64,000 nucleotides of DNA, taken from positions 1-64,000 of the forward strand of contig DASVXU010000143.1 in assembly GCA_036392515.1 (NCBI GenBank), in the 5' to 3' direction. The stretch comes from JABFXC01 sp036392515 (lineage in GTDB: Bacteria; Gemmatimonadota; Gemmatimonadetes; Gemmatimonadales; Gemmatimonadaceae). Below are positions 25,521 through 32,304 of the stretch, piece by piece. Made by a program: the position numbers and the translations under genes. The stretch's first letter is position 1; every line of letters begins with the position of its first letter. The notes under the pieces are model-generated. The model was not told the DNA's origin. It did not search any database and saw nothing but the letters and a program-made list of their open reading frames with translations.

Positions 25521-25650
25521 GAGAGGCCGACTGCGGCGCCTTCCAGCGCCGCAGTCGGCCTCTCTTCCGAACAGGTTTCTTCCCGCCCCCCGGTATTCCG
25601 CTCCCCGCCCCGCTGGTTCCAACGGTGCCCCTCTCCCGCTCCGCCGTTTC
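25521..25650 (-). repeat. Mirrored non-coding module, copy B
   Basis: On the minus strand the box (25650-25573) again carries GCGGGAGAGGGGCACCGTTGG and GCGGAATACCG, followed by a perfect 19-bp hairpin (25521-25539 with 25546-25564). It is a diverged inverted copy of 25139-25271. The 250 bases between the two hairpins hold a GCAAC-N9-GTTGC hairpin also present near 2382, and no gene. Copy B ends 27 bases before the GH16 gene stop. Confidence 0.6.
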
Positions 25651-25676
25651 GCGACCTCCCGCACCAGGAAGCGAAC

Positions 25677-26564
25677 CTAACGGCGACCCGTGACCCGCAC
25701 CCAGTCGACCAGCACCTTTCCTTCTCCCCGCTTGATCATCTCGACCGTCGACGCGGGCATTCCAGGATAGGGTGAACGCACCCCATTCGTCTTCTGCGGA
25801 TACGCGCCGCCTAACGCGAGGTTGAGGATGAGGAACTTCGGATTGTCGTAAGCCCACTTCCCGTAGTTCTCGATCATCGGGCGCGTCGCGCGGTAGACGA
25901 GGGCGTCGTCGACGCGGAAGACGAGCGTGTCGGGGCCCCACTCGACCGTGTAGACGTGCCAACGCGTGACGTCGTCGCCGGCGGGGAGATAGAGCCGATT
26001 GAAGAGCGGCGTATCGCCCGAGTATCCGGGGCCGTGCAGCGCGACGCTCGCCCAGTCGGGCTCGCCCACGTTCTCCATCACGTCGATCTCGCCGGTCGCC
26101 GGCCAGTCGCCGGTGCCGAGGAGCCAGAACGCCGGCCAGAAGCCGGCGCCGGCGGGGAGCTTCATCCGCGCCGAGGCAGTGCCGTAGGTGAACTCGAAGC
26201 GGCCGCGCGTGTCGAGGTGGCCGGAGAGGAAGTCGTGCCGGTTGCCGTCGGCGCTGACGTAGCCCGGTGCCCAGCGCGGCGCGATCACCAGCACTCCACC
26301 CGACGCGCCCGCGGACTCGGCGCCGTGCGCGAGATAGATCGTCCGCGCGCTGTCCACGTATGCCTGCTGCTCGTTGTTGTACGCGGCGCCGCGCACCTCG
26401 ACGTTCCACTTCGAGCGGTCGAGCGTTGCGCCGTCGAAGTCGTCGAGGAAGAGGACGCGCGAGCCGGCGGGGACGGGCGGGCGCGTCGGGCGCGGCGCGC
26501 AGGCGAGCGCGGCGAGGAGCGTCGCCGCGGTGCCGACGCCGACGAGCGATGGGGAGAGTCGCAT
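25677..26564 (-). CDS. Glycoside hydrolase family 16 (beta-glucanase-like) lipoprotein
   Basis: A 295-residue secreted enzyme that cleaves beta-1,3/1,4-glucans or related galactans. The signal ends with the lipobox LLAALAC. The GH16 active-site motif GEIDVMENVG supplies nucleophile, helper Asp and acid/base Glu (ExDxxE), and SGHLDTRGRFEFTYG, GFWPAFWLLG and WHVYTVEWGPD are typical strands. The ATG comes immediately after the TAG of the upstream propeller gene with a dispersed octamer between, so the pair is co-transcribed. Confidence 0.92.
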   Translation of the reverse strand: MRLSPSLVGVGTAATLLAALACAPRPTRPPVPAGSRVLFLDDFDGATLDRSKWNVEVRGAAYNNEQQAYVDSARTIYLAHGAESAGASGGVLVIAPRWAPGYVSADGNRHDFLSGHLDTRGRFEFTYGTASARMKLPAGAGFWPAFWLLGTGDWPATGEIDVMENVGEPDWASVALHGPGYSGDTPLFNRLYLPAGDDVTRWHVYTVEWGPDTLVFRVDDALVYRATRPMIENYGKWAYDNPKFLILNLALGGAYPQKTNGVRSPYPGMPASTVEMIKRGEGKVLVDWVRVTGRR

Positions 26565-26566
26565 GC

Positions 26567-27499
26567 CTAACGATCCGTCCGCCGCCAGGCGGGGTTGAGG
26601 CCGCCGCCCCATGTGTCCTCGCGGGTGACGCGCTGCACGTCACCGCCGTCGGGGCGCATCGTGAAAAGCTCCGGGCGCGCGGCGAAGGTCGCCTGGCTGG
26701 CGAAGGCAATGCGCGTCCCGTCCGGGTGCCAGGCCGGCGTGCGTTGCTCGCCGGGAAGCGCGAGCCTGAACGCATTGCCACCCGCTGCCGGGACGATCAT
26801 GATGTCGGATCCCTGCTCCGGGCTGCTCCGCCGGAAGGCGATGAAGCGTCCGTCCGGCGACCACGCGGCCTCGGCGTCGAGGTCGATCGTGTTGGTGAGC
26901 TGCCGACGATCCGTTCCGTCGGCACGCATCGTCCAGATCCCCCAGTCCCCGCCCTCGGTGCTCGCGAATGCGATGCGCGCGCCGTCCGGCGACCATGCCG
27001 GACGGCGATGGTCGATCACCCCGGGGCCTTCCGCGGGAGTGAGGTTCACGAGCGTGCCGTGCTCCACGTCGAGCGTCCACAGATCGCCCGCGCGCTGCGC
27101 GCGGTAGCTGCGGAACACGATCGTCCGCCCGTCGGGCGACCAGCTGGGAGAGTCGTCGAGCTCCGGATCGTCGGTCAGCCTGCGCAGCCCCGTGCCGTCC
27201 GCGTTGACCATCCAGACGTCGCCGGTCGAGGAATCGTACGAGGCGACGACGAAGGCGATGCGCCTGCCGTCGGGGGATGGCTCGGGGTCCATTGCGACGC
27301 TCCCGGCGGGGAGCATGCGCGCCGGCGCCGAGCCGTCGCCGGCGATGCGGAACAACTCGGGCGCTCCCGACGGATATCCCTCGTACACCAGCTCCGCGCG
27401 CGGCGTCGCGCCGGCATCGTCGCGCCGCGGCGCGGCGGCATCCCGAGCGCACGCGGTGAGCGCGCTCGCGAGAAACACTACAGGGAAAGTGCGATGCAT
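26567..27499 (-). CDS. TolB-like beta-propeller lipoprotein
   Basis: A 310-residue lipoprotein (lipobox LTAC) followed by five to six PD40/WD40-like blades, each with the signature SPDGRRIAF, SPDGRTIVF, SPDGARIAF, SPDGRFIAF or HPDGTRIAF and a WMVNADGTG-type strand. Such propellers bind proteins or glycans in the envelope; the fold is clear, the ligand is not. It is transcribed together with the GH16 gene. Its stop TAG lies within a dispersed octamer at 26565. Confidence 0.88.
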   Translation of the reverse strand: MHRTFPVVFLASALTACARDAAAPRRDDAGATPRAELVYEGYPSGAPELFRIAGDGSAPARMLPAGSVAMDPEPSPDGRRIAFVVASYDSSTGDVWMVNADGTGLRRLTDDPELDDSPSWSPDGRTIVFRSYRAQRAGDLWTLDVEHGTLVNLTPAEGPGVIDHRRPAWSPDGARIAFASTEGGDWGIWTMRADGTDRRQLTNTIDLDAEAAWSPDGRFIAFRRSSPEQGSDIMIVPAAGGNAFRLALPGEQRTPAWHPDGTRIAFASQATFAARPELFTMRPDGGDVQRVTREDTWGGGLNPAWRRTDR

Positions 27500-27515
27500 G
27501 CTTCGATGGATCAGG

Positions 27516-28277
27516 TCAGGTCTTCACGAGGATGCTGCAGCACGTCACTCCGGCCTCCGCCTTCGCGAGCTCGGTCATCGGCACCGGCACGACGCGGAGG
27601 TTCACCGCCTCGAGCCGCCGGCGCGTGCGCTCGTGCTGCGCGCCGTGCACCAGCCGCTCGCCGATCAGCAGCGCGTTCGCGGCGAAGGGCTCGCTCGGAT
27701 GCACCGGGAGCGCGCCCATTCCGTCGAAGGCGGTGTCGTCCACCCAGGCGGGATTCACCATCACGAGATCGTCGGAGAGCTGCGTGACCGCCGTCTTGAG
27801 ATGCAATGCGCCGCGCACCGCCAGCGCCTTCACCGTGTACCCGTGCGGCTCGACGATCGCGCGGATCTGCTTCGCGCCGCTCTCGTTCGTCCGGCCGCCG
27901 ACGCCGAGGTAGAGGCGCTTGCCGATGCGGAGCACGTCGCCGCCGTCGAGCGTCCCGGGCGCGGCGATCGTCGCCAGGGGACGCAGCAGCTCCAACGCGG
28001 CGGCGACGATCCCGGTTTCGTCGCGACGCGACTCCGCCCCCGGTCGGGCGACGATCGCGATCTCGTCGAGCACGACGGCGACATCCTCGATGAACACCGC
28101 GTCGGGCTGCTCCTCGGGGGACGGCAGGCGGCGCACCTCGCAGCCGAGCGAGCGGAGCGCCGCCTCGTAGGCATCGTGCTCCGCGCGCGCGGCGTCGACG
28201 TCGATCGTGGTGCGCTCGAGATGCGTGAGCTCGCACCGCCCGAGCGACCGCGGAACCTCGCGGGTGAAGGCGATCAT
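27516..28277 (-). CDS. ddaH: N(G),N(G)-dimethylarginine dimethylaminohydrolase
   Basis: A 253-residue pentein-fold enzyme that hydrolyses methylated arginines to citrulline and methylamines. DDAH motifs are AVFIEDVAVVLDE, TLDGGDVLRIG, the catalytic His in ALHLKTAVT, and the nucleophilic Cys in EAGVTCCSI near the C terminus; TNESGAKQI is also characteristic. The size is normal. It is the second pentein enzyme in the window, after aguA, and ends 16 bases upstream of the TolB-like gene, so it may be in the same transcript. Confidence 0.9.
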   Translation of the reverse strand: MIAFTREVPRSLGRCELTHLERTTIDVDAARAEHDAYEAALRSLGCEVRRLPSPEEQPDAVFIEDVAVVLDEIAIVARPGAESRRDETGIVAAALELLRPLATIAAPGTLDGGDVLRIGKRLYLGVGGRTNESGAKQIRAIVEPHGYTVKALAVRGALHLKTAVTQLSDDLVMVNPAWVDDTAFDGMGALPVHPSEPFAANALLIGERLVHGAQHERTRRRLEAVNLRVVPVPMTELAKAEAGVTCCSILVKT

Positions 28278-28306
28278 TCTGCGAGGTTCGCGACCATATA
28301 CGAGAG

Positions 28307-29212
28307 CTAGAAGTGCGTCCTGATCACGAGCCCCAGATTATCGCGGCGCGCGGGGCCGAGCAACGCCGGCGCGACGCTGATCGCCGGCTCGCGCGCCGCG
28401 CCCGGGCCCGACATCGAGAGATGGCGCAGCGTCCGGATGCCGATCACCACCGCGAGCGCGCCGGCTCCCGTGGTCACCGCGCCGAGCGTGTGGTACTCGC
28501 TCCCGCGTGAAAGTCCGTCGATCCCGAGCCCGGCGGTGCCGACGCCCACCACCGTGGCGAGGAGCCCCATCCCGCGCGTCGGCGAAGCGACGCTGAGCGC
28601 GGAGCTCACGAGCGACGCACCGATGAGCGTGCCGGCGGCGGTCTTGTAGCTGTCGCTCATCGTGTTCTCGGTCTTCCCGCCGCCGATGACCCCGTCGGGC
28701 GGCGGCCCGTACGTCGGCTGGATGCGCGCGGCCTCCGCGGCGGTGAGCCCGGTGCTGTCCAGCCACGCGACGAGCCGCCGATCGTCGACGAGCTCGCGGA
28801 TGTACGCGTTGTTGCGCGACCGGGCGACGCCGTCCACGATGTCGCCGCGTCCCGAGCGGTCGATGAGATAGGCCATCGCGCAGAGCACGCCGCGGTGATC
28901 GCGGAAGAACGGCTCCGGCGTGGCGAAGCGGTCGTTCTCCGGGAAGGTGCCGGCATCGCGATACTCGCGCAGCCAGGCGATCAACCGTGCGCGCGATGCA
29001 CGCTGCGCGACGGTGAGCGCGGAGACGTCGCGCGCGCGGAGCTCGGCGTCGACGGAGTCGAAGTGCGCTCGCAGCCGCGCGACTTCGGCGGCGCGATGTC
29101 GCTCGCGGGGGGCGGGAGAGTCGGCGGCGGCCAGGTCGTGTACGGATCGGGCCGCGGCAGCGCCGGCGACGGTGGTCGTCAGGGCGACGATGAGCACTGA
29201 GCCTCGATGCAT
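28307..29212 (-). CDS. Secreted protein of unknown function
   Basis: A 301-residue protein with a signal peptide (cut near AGAAAA). The central part (about 80-170) carries a conserved block: FPENDRFATPEPFFRDHRG, LCAMAYLIDRSGR and ARSRNNAYIREL, ending AARIQPTYGPPP. I have seen this block in uncharacterised envelope proteins of related bacteria. The C-terminal half has four hydrophobic Gly/Ala-rich stretches that could be membrane helices. GGAGG precedes the ATG. It is divergent from the ECF41 sigma gene. The function is unknown. Confidence 0.6.
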   Translation of the reverse strand: MHRGSVLIVALTTTVAGAAAARSVHDLAAADSPAPRERHRAAEVARLRAHFDSVDAELRARDVSALTVAQRASRARLIAWLREYRDAGTFPENDRFATPEPFFRDHRGVLCAMAYLIDRSGRGDIVDGVARSRNNAYIRELVDDRRLVAWLDSTGLTAAEAARIQPTYGPPPDGVIGGGKTENTMSDSYKTAAGTLIGASLVSSALSVASPTRGMGLLATVVGVGTAGLGIDGLSRGSEYHTLGAVTTGAGALAVVIGIRTLRHLSMSGPGAAREPAISVAPALLGPARRDNLGLVIRTHF

Positions 29213-29330
29213 GATTCCTCCCGCGTGGAGATGAACGCGCTGGTACGTTACGTGTCGATGCCGAACCCCCTGGTTGCGCCCGCCGTCACTCTTCGCGGAC
29301 TCGACGGCGAGAGTGACGCTACCTTGAGGC

Positions 29331-29356
29331 TGTCACACGATGTCGCTCCGACCGTC
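29331..29356 (+). promoter_or_regulatory. ECF41-type promoter of the sigma factor gene
   Basis: TGTCACA at 29331-29337 and CGTC at 29353-29356 are separated by 15 bases. These are the known -35 and -10 elements of group ECF41. The expected transcription start falls at about 29363-29366, on or next to the ATG at 29366, so the message would be leaderless, which explains the missing ribosome site. Confidence 0.72.
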
Positions 29357-29365
29357 TTCATCGGC

Positions 29366-30292
29366 ATGACCCGACCCGCAACGCTTCCCCTCGAGATCTT
29401 CGAGCGCCACCGCGCGCGACTCTTCGGGATCGCCTACCGCATGCTCGGTACCGTGCAGGACGCGGAGGACGTGGTGCAGGAGAGCTGGCTGCGCTGGCAG
29501 GATGCCGACGCCGAAGCCATCCGCGCGCCGGAGGGATGGCTGGTCGCCGTCGCGACGCGGCTCTCGATCGACCGGCTGCGGCGCGCCGAGACGGAGCGCG
29601 CGGCGTACGTCGGCAACTGGCTGCCCGAGCCGATCGCCACGCCGGAGCGCTTCGCCCCACCAGACCGCTCCTCGGAGCTGGCGTCCGATCTCTCGATCGC
29701 GTTCCTCGTGCTGCTCGAGCGGCTGGCGCCGGAGGAGCGCGCGGCGTTCCTGCTGCGCGAGGTGTTCGCGGCCGGGTACGACGAGATCTCGCGCGTGCTC
29801 GGCAAGAGCGAGGCGGCCTGCCGGCAGATGGTGCACCGCGCGAAGGAGCGCGTGCGGCGGGACGAGCGACGCTTCGAGGCGCCGCCCGACGCGCAGGAAC
29901 GGCTGCTCGACCAGTTCGTCGCGGCGCTGCAGAGCGAGGATCGCGAGGGGCTCGTCGCGATCTTCAGCGACGACGTCGCCTTCGTCAGCGATGGCGGCGG
30001 GAAGGCGAAGTCGGTGGCGGAGATCGTCACCGGCGCGGACCGGCTGGCGCAGCTGCTCGTCGGCTTCGAGCGCTCCGGGCGCGTCATCGTCGAGCGGCGC
30101 GCGCTCGGCGCGCTCGAGCATCGGCGGACGACGATCAACGGCGAGCCCGCGGTGATCACGCTCATCGGCGGACGCGCCTTCTGCACGACCTCGTTCGCGG
30201 TGGACGGGGAAGGGAAGATCAGCGGCGTCTATCGCGTGCTGAACCCCGACAAGCTGAAGCACATCGGCGTGCCGGCGCTCATGCCAGGGTAG
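29366..30292 (+). CDS. sigJ: RNA polymerase sigma factor, ECF41 group (SigJ-like)
   Basis: A 308-residue sigma factor. Region 2 contains ARLFGIAYRMLGTVQDAEDVVQESWLRW and region 4 contains YDEISRVLGKSEAACRQMVHRAKERV (each given here as separate known signatures shortened at natural breaks: AYRMLGTVQDAEDVVQ and ISRVLGKSEAACRQMV). The fused C-terminal SnoaL-like domain has the ECF41 hallmarks WLPEP, DGGGK and NPDKL, which tune activity in place of an anti-sigma factor. The ATG at 29366 is chosen because the ECF41 promoter lies just upstream. It very likely drives itself and the next gene. Confidence 0.92.
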   Translation: MTRPATLPLEIFERHRARLFGIAYRMLGTVQDAEDVVQESWLRWQDADAEAIRAPEGWLVAVATRLSIDRLRRAETERAAYVGNWLPEPIATPERFAPPDRSSELASDLSIAFLVLLERLAPEERAAFLLREVFAAGYDEISRVLGKSEAACRQMVHRAKERVRRDERRFEAPPDAQERLLDQFVAALQSEDREGLVAIFSDDVAFVSDGGGKAKSVAEIVTGADRLAQLLVGFERSGRVIVERRALGALEHRRTTINGEPAVITLIGGRAFCTTSFAVDGEGKISGVYRVLNPDKLKHIGVPALMPG

Positions 30293-30299
30293 AGCGAGC

Positions 30300-30325
30300 T
30301 GTCACGAACGATCGCGCTCCACGTC
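30300..30325 (+). promoter_or_regulatory. ECF41-type promoter of the epimerase gene
   Basis: TGTCACG at 30300-30306 and CGTC at 30322-30325 are again separated by exactly 15 bases, matching the promoter of the sigma gene. It lies eight bases past the sigma stop and 33 bases before the epimerase ATG, which has its own AGGAGAGG ribosome site. Confidence 0.72.
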
Positions 30326-30357
30326 TCCCGGGGCGAACCCGAATCAGGAGAGGCCAC

Positions 30358-31311
30358 ATGCGAATCTTCGTCACCGGATCGACGGGCGTGGTGGGGCGGC
30401 GGCTCGTGCCGATGCTGACCGCGGCCGGGCATCAGGTCACCGCCGCGGGGCGCGACCGTGCGCGACTCGCGACGATCGCGGCGCACGGGGCCGCGACGGT
30501 GCAGCTCGATCTGTTCGACCGCGAGGCGGTACGGCGCGCGCTCGCCGGACACGACGCCGTCGTCAACCTCGCGACGCACATCCCGTCGTCGTCGTGGCGG
30601 ATGATGCTCCCCGGAGCGTGGCGGGAGAACGATCGCATTCGGAGCGAGGGCTCGGCGCTGCTCGTCGATGAGGCGCTGCGTGCCGGGGCCTCGCGCTTCG
30701 TGCAGGAATCCTTCGCGCCGATCTACGCGGATGCCGGCGACCGGTGGATCGACGAAAGCTTCCCCGTGCGGCCGGGCCGGTACAACAGGAGCAGCGTAGA
30801 CGCCGAGCGCTCGACGGAGCGCTTCACGGCGAGTGGCGGAACGGGGATCGTGCTGCGCTTCGCCGGCTTCTACGGCCCCGATTCGCGGATGCTCCACGAG
30901 ATGGTGGCGATGGCCCGGCGCGGGATCGCCCCGCTCCCCGGCGCGAGCGACGCGTACTGCTCCTCCATCGCGCACGACGATGCGGCGAGCGCGGTCCTCG
31001 CGGTGCTCGGCGCACCCGCGGGGATCTACAACGCGTGCGACGACGAGCCGCTGAGCCGGGCCGCGTGGCACCTCGCGCTCGCGCACGCGGCGGGAATCCC
31101 GGTGCCGAAGCCGATGCCACGCTGGATGACGCGGCTCATGGGATCGCTGGGTGAGGTGCTCTCGCGCTCGCAGCGCATGTCGAACGCGAAGCTGCGGGCG
31201 ACGGGCTGGGCGCCGCGCTGGGCGAGCGCGCGCGAGGGGCTGCGCGCCGCGCTCGGCCCCGCGGCGCCCGTCGTCCGCGTCGACGCTACGCCGGCGCCGT
31301 TCGGAAGGTGA
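30358..31311 (+). CDS. NAD-dependent epimerase/dehydratase family protein
   Basis: A 317-residue short-chain dehydrogenase of the extended type. The Rossmann motif is FVTGSTGVVGRRL (TGxxGxxG). NLATHIP and the FAPIYADAG region correspond to the substrate pocket; the usual YxxxK catalytic pair is replaced by RYNRSSVDAE, so activity may differ from classical epimerases. It is a regular companion of ECF41 sigma factors, and the promoter at 30300 supports direct control. The natural substrate is unknown. Confidence 0.85.
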   Translation: MRIFVTGSTGVVGRRLVPMLTAAGHQVTAAGRDRARLATIAAHGAATVQLDLFDREAVRRALAGHDAVVNLATHIPSSSWRMMLPGAWRENDRIRSEGSALLVDEALRAGASRFVQESFAPIYADAGDRWIDESFPVRPGRYNRSSVDAERSTERFTASGGTGIVLRFAGFYGPDSRMLHEMVAMARRGIAPLPGASDAYCSSIAHDDAASAVLAVLGAPAGIYNACDDEPLSRAAWHLALAHAAGIPVPKPMPRWMTRLMGSLGEVLSRSQRMSNAKLRATGWAPRWASAREGLRAALGPAAPVVRVDATPAPFGR

Positions 31312-31354
31312 CCTTCACGTCCTCGGTCGCGACCGCGACCGTGCCGTAGAGGGG

Positions 31355-31732
31355 TCAGCGCCGCTTGAATCCCTCGACCAGCGCCGCGGCCTTCGCGCCG
31401 TCCGTGCCGGAAAGGGTGATGTCGACGTGCACGCTGTTGAAGAGGGTGACGTCGGAACGCGGCTGGCGCGAGCGATCGACGCTGCCGGTGACGGTGACCT
31501 CGACCCCGACGAGCGGCACCTTCTCGTCGCGCGCGATGACCTGGATGAGCTCCGCGCCGCACGAGGCGACCGCGGCGAGAAAGATCTCCGGCGGCGTCAA
31601 CGCCTCCCCCGGACAGCCATTCCCGACGGGGCCGTCGATGACGATGTGATGATTCCGCGAGCTGACGAGGACGCGGCCGAAGACGGGCGAGGTCCGGGCG
31701 TGCGTCTCGTAGGCGCGAATGGAGGTAGCCAT
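31355..31732 (-). CDS. OsmC-family protein (single-cysteine)
   Basis: A 125-residue OsmC-like protein: MATSIRAYETHARTS, ALTPPEIFLAAVASCGAEL, then VTVTGSVDR and FNSVHVDITL. The first redox cysteine is present in ASCGAE; the second conserved position, usually CSVH, is Asn (NSVH). The loss of one cysteine suggests that it is not a typical hydroperoxide reductase. It is divergent from the blaI-type gene, whose promoter starts about 50 bases away. Confidence 0.82.
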   Translation of the reverse strand: MATSIRAYETHARTSPVFGRVLVSSRNHHIVIDGPVGNGCPGEALTPPEIFLAAVASCGAELIQVIARDEKVPLVGVEVTVTGSVDRSRQPRSDVTLFNSVHVDITLSGTDGAKAAALVEGFKRR

Positions 31733-31784
31733 GTCGGAATAATAGCAGCGACGAGCGACGCGGCACCCCGCCGAAACTTTCCCC

Positions 31785-31836
31785 TTGACAATCCGTCCTG
31801 TATGTTGAATTATCAGCATAGTTGATTTTTCAGCAT
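31785..31836 (+). promoter_or_regulatory. Promoter with two BlaI-type operators
   Basis: A sigma-70-like promoter, TTGACA at 31785-31790 and AATTAT at 31808-31813 with a 17-base spacer, is overlapped by two tandem 18-bp dyads: ATGTTGAATTATCAGCAT (31802-31819) and TAGTTGATTTTTCAGCAT (31819-31836). They share the pattern NNGYTGAWWWWTCAGCAT. A third copy precedes the HEAT-repeat gene at 34588. Repressor binding would block the -10 element, giving autoregulation of blaI. Confidence 0.78.
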
Positions 31837-31906
31837 CAAGGTGCAGTATTGGGGCGGGGCAGTCTTCCCCCCGATGCCTTTGCCCGTCCTCACACCGCGT
31901 GTCGCC

Positions 31907-32299
31907 ATGACGAAGAAGCCGGAAGTGCCTGCCCTTTCTCGCCGCGAGCGGCAGGTGATGGACATCCTCCATCGCCGAGGGGGCGCGACGGTCGCGGAGA
32001 TCATGAACGATCTCCCCGATCCGCCGACCTACTCCGCCGTGCGCTCGATCCTGCGGATTCTCGGCGAGAAGGATCTCATCAAGCACAAGGAAGACGGCCC
32101 GCGGTACGTCTACTATCCGGCCACCGATACCGAGCGGGCGCGCGAGGACGTGCTCGCGCACGTCGTGAGCACCTACTTCGCCGGGTCGCCGGAGCAGGCG
32201 GTGACGGCGCTGCTGCGCATGTCCGATGTGGACCTGCCCGACAACGAGATCGATCGGCTCCGCGCCGCGATCCGCCGCGCTCGCGAGAGCGGGAGGTAA
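31907..32299 (+). CDS. blaI: BlaI/MecI/CopY-family transcriptional repressor
   Basis: A 130-residue winged-helix repressor. The N-terminal DNA-binding domain includes ALSRRERQVMDILHRRG, ATVAEIMNDL and TYSAVRSILRILGEKDLI; the C-terminal helices mediate dimerisation. In this family the paired M56 sensor protease triggers repressor cleavage. That partner is the next gene, six bases downstream. The ATG at 31907 starts the conserved domain; upstream in-frame codons overlap the leader and are not conserved. It probably binds the three operator dyads listed here. Confidence 0.92.
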   Translation: MTKKPEVPALSRRERQVMDILHRRGGATVAEIMNDLPDPPTYSAVRSILRILGEKDLIKHKEDGPRYVYYPATDTERAREDVLAHVVSTYFAGSPEQAVTALLRMSDVDLPDNEIDRLRAAIRRARESGR

Positions 32300-32304
32300 G
32301 TCCG

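Noticed and set aside
25338..25664. Possible 108-residue protein between the mirrored modules
   Set aside because: It reads through palindromic repeats and a hairpin, and its composition is Gly/Arg-rich without conserved motifs.
29207..29365. Longer N terminus for the ECF41 sigma factor
   Set aside because: The promoter at 29331-29356 lies inside the extension, and region 2 of the sigma factor starts right after ATG 29366.
31841..31906. Longer N terminus for the BlaI repressor from GTG 31841
   Set aside because: The extra 22 residues overlap the expected transcript leader directly after the operators and do not resemble the family; the conserved domain starts at ATG 31907.
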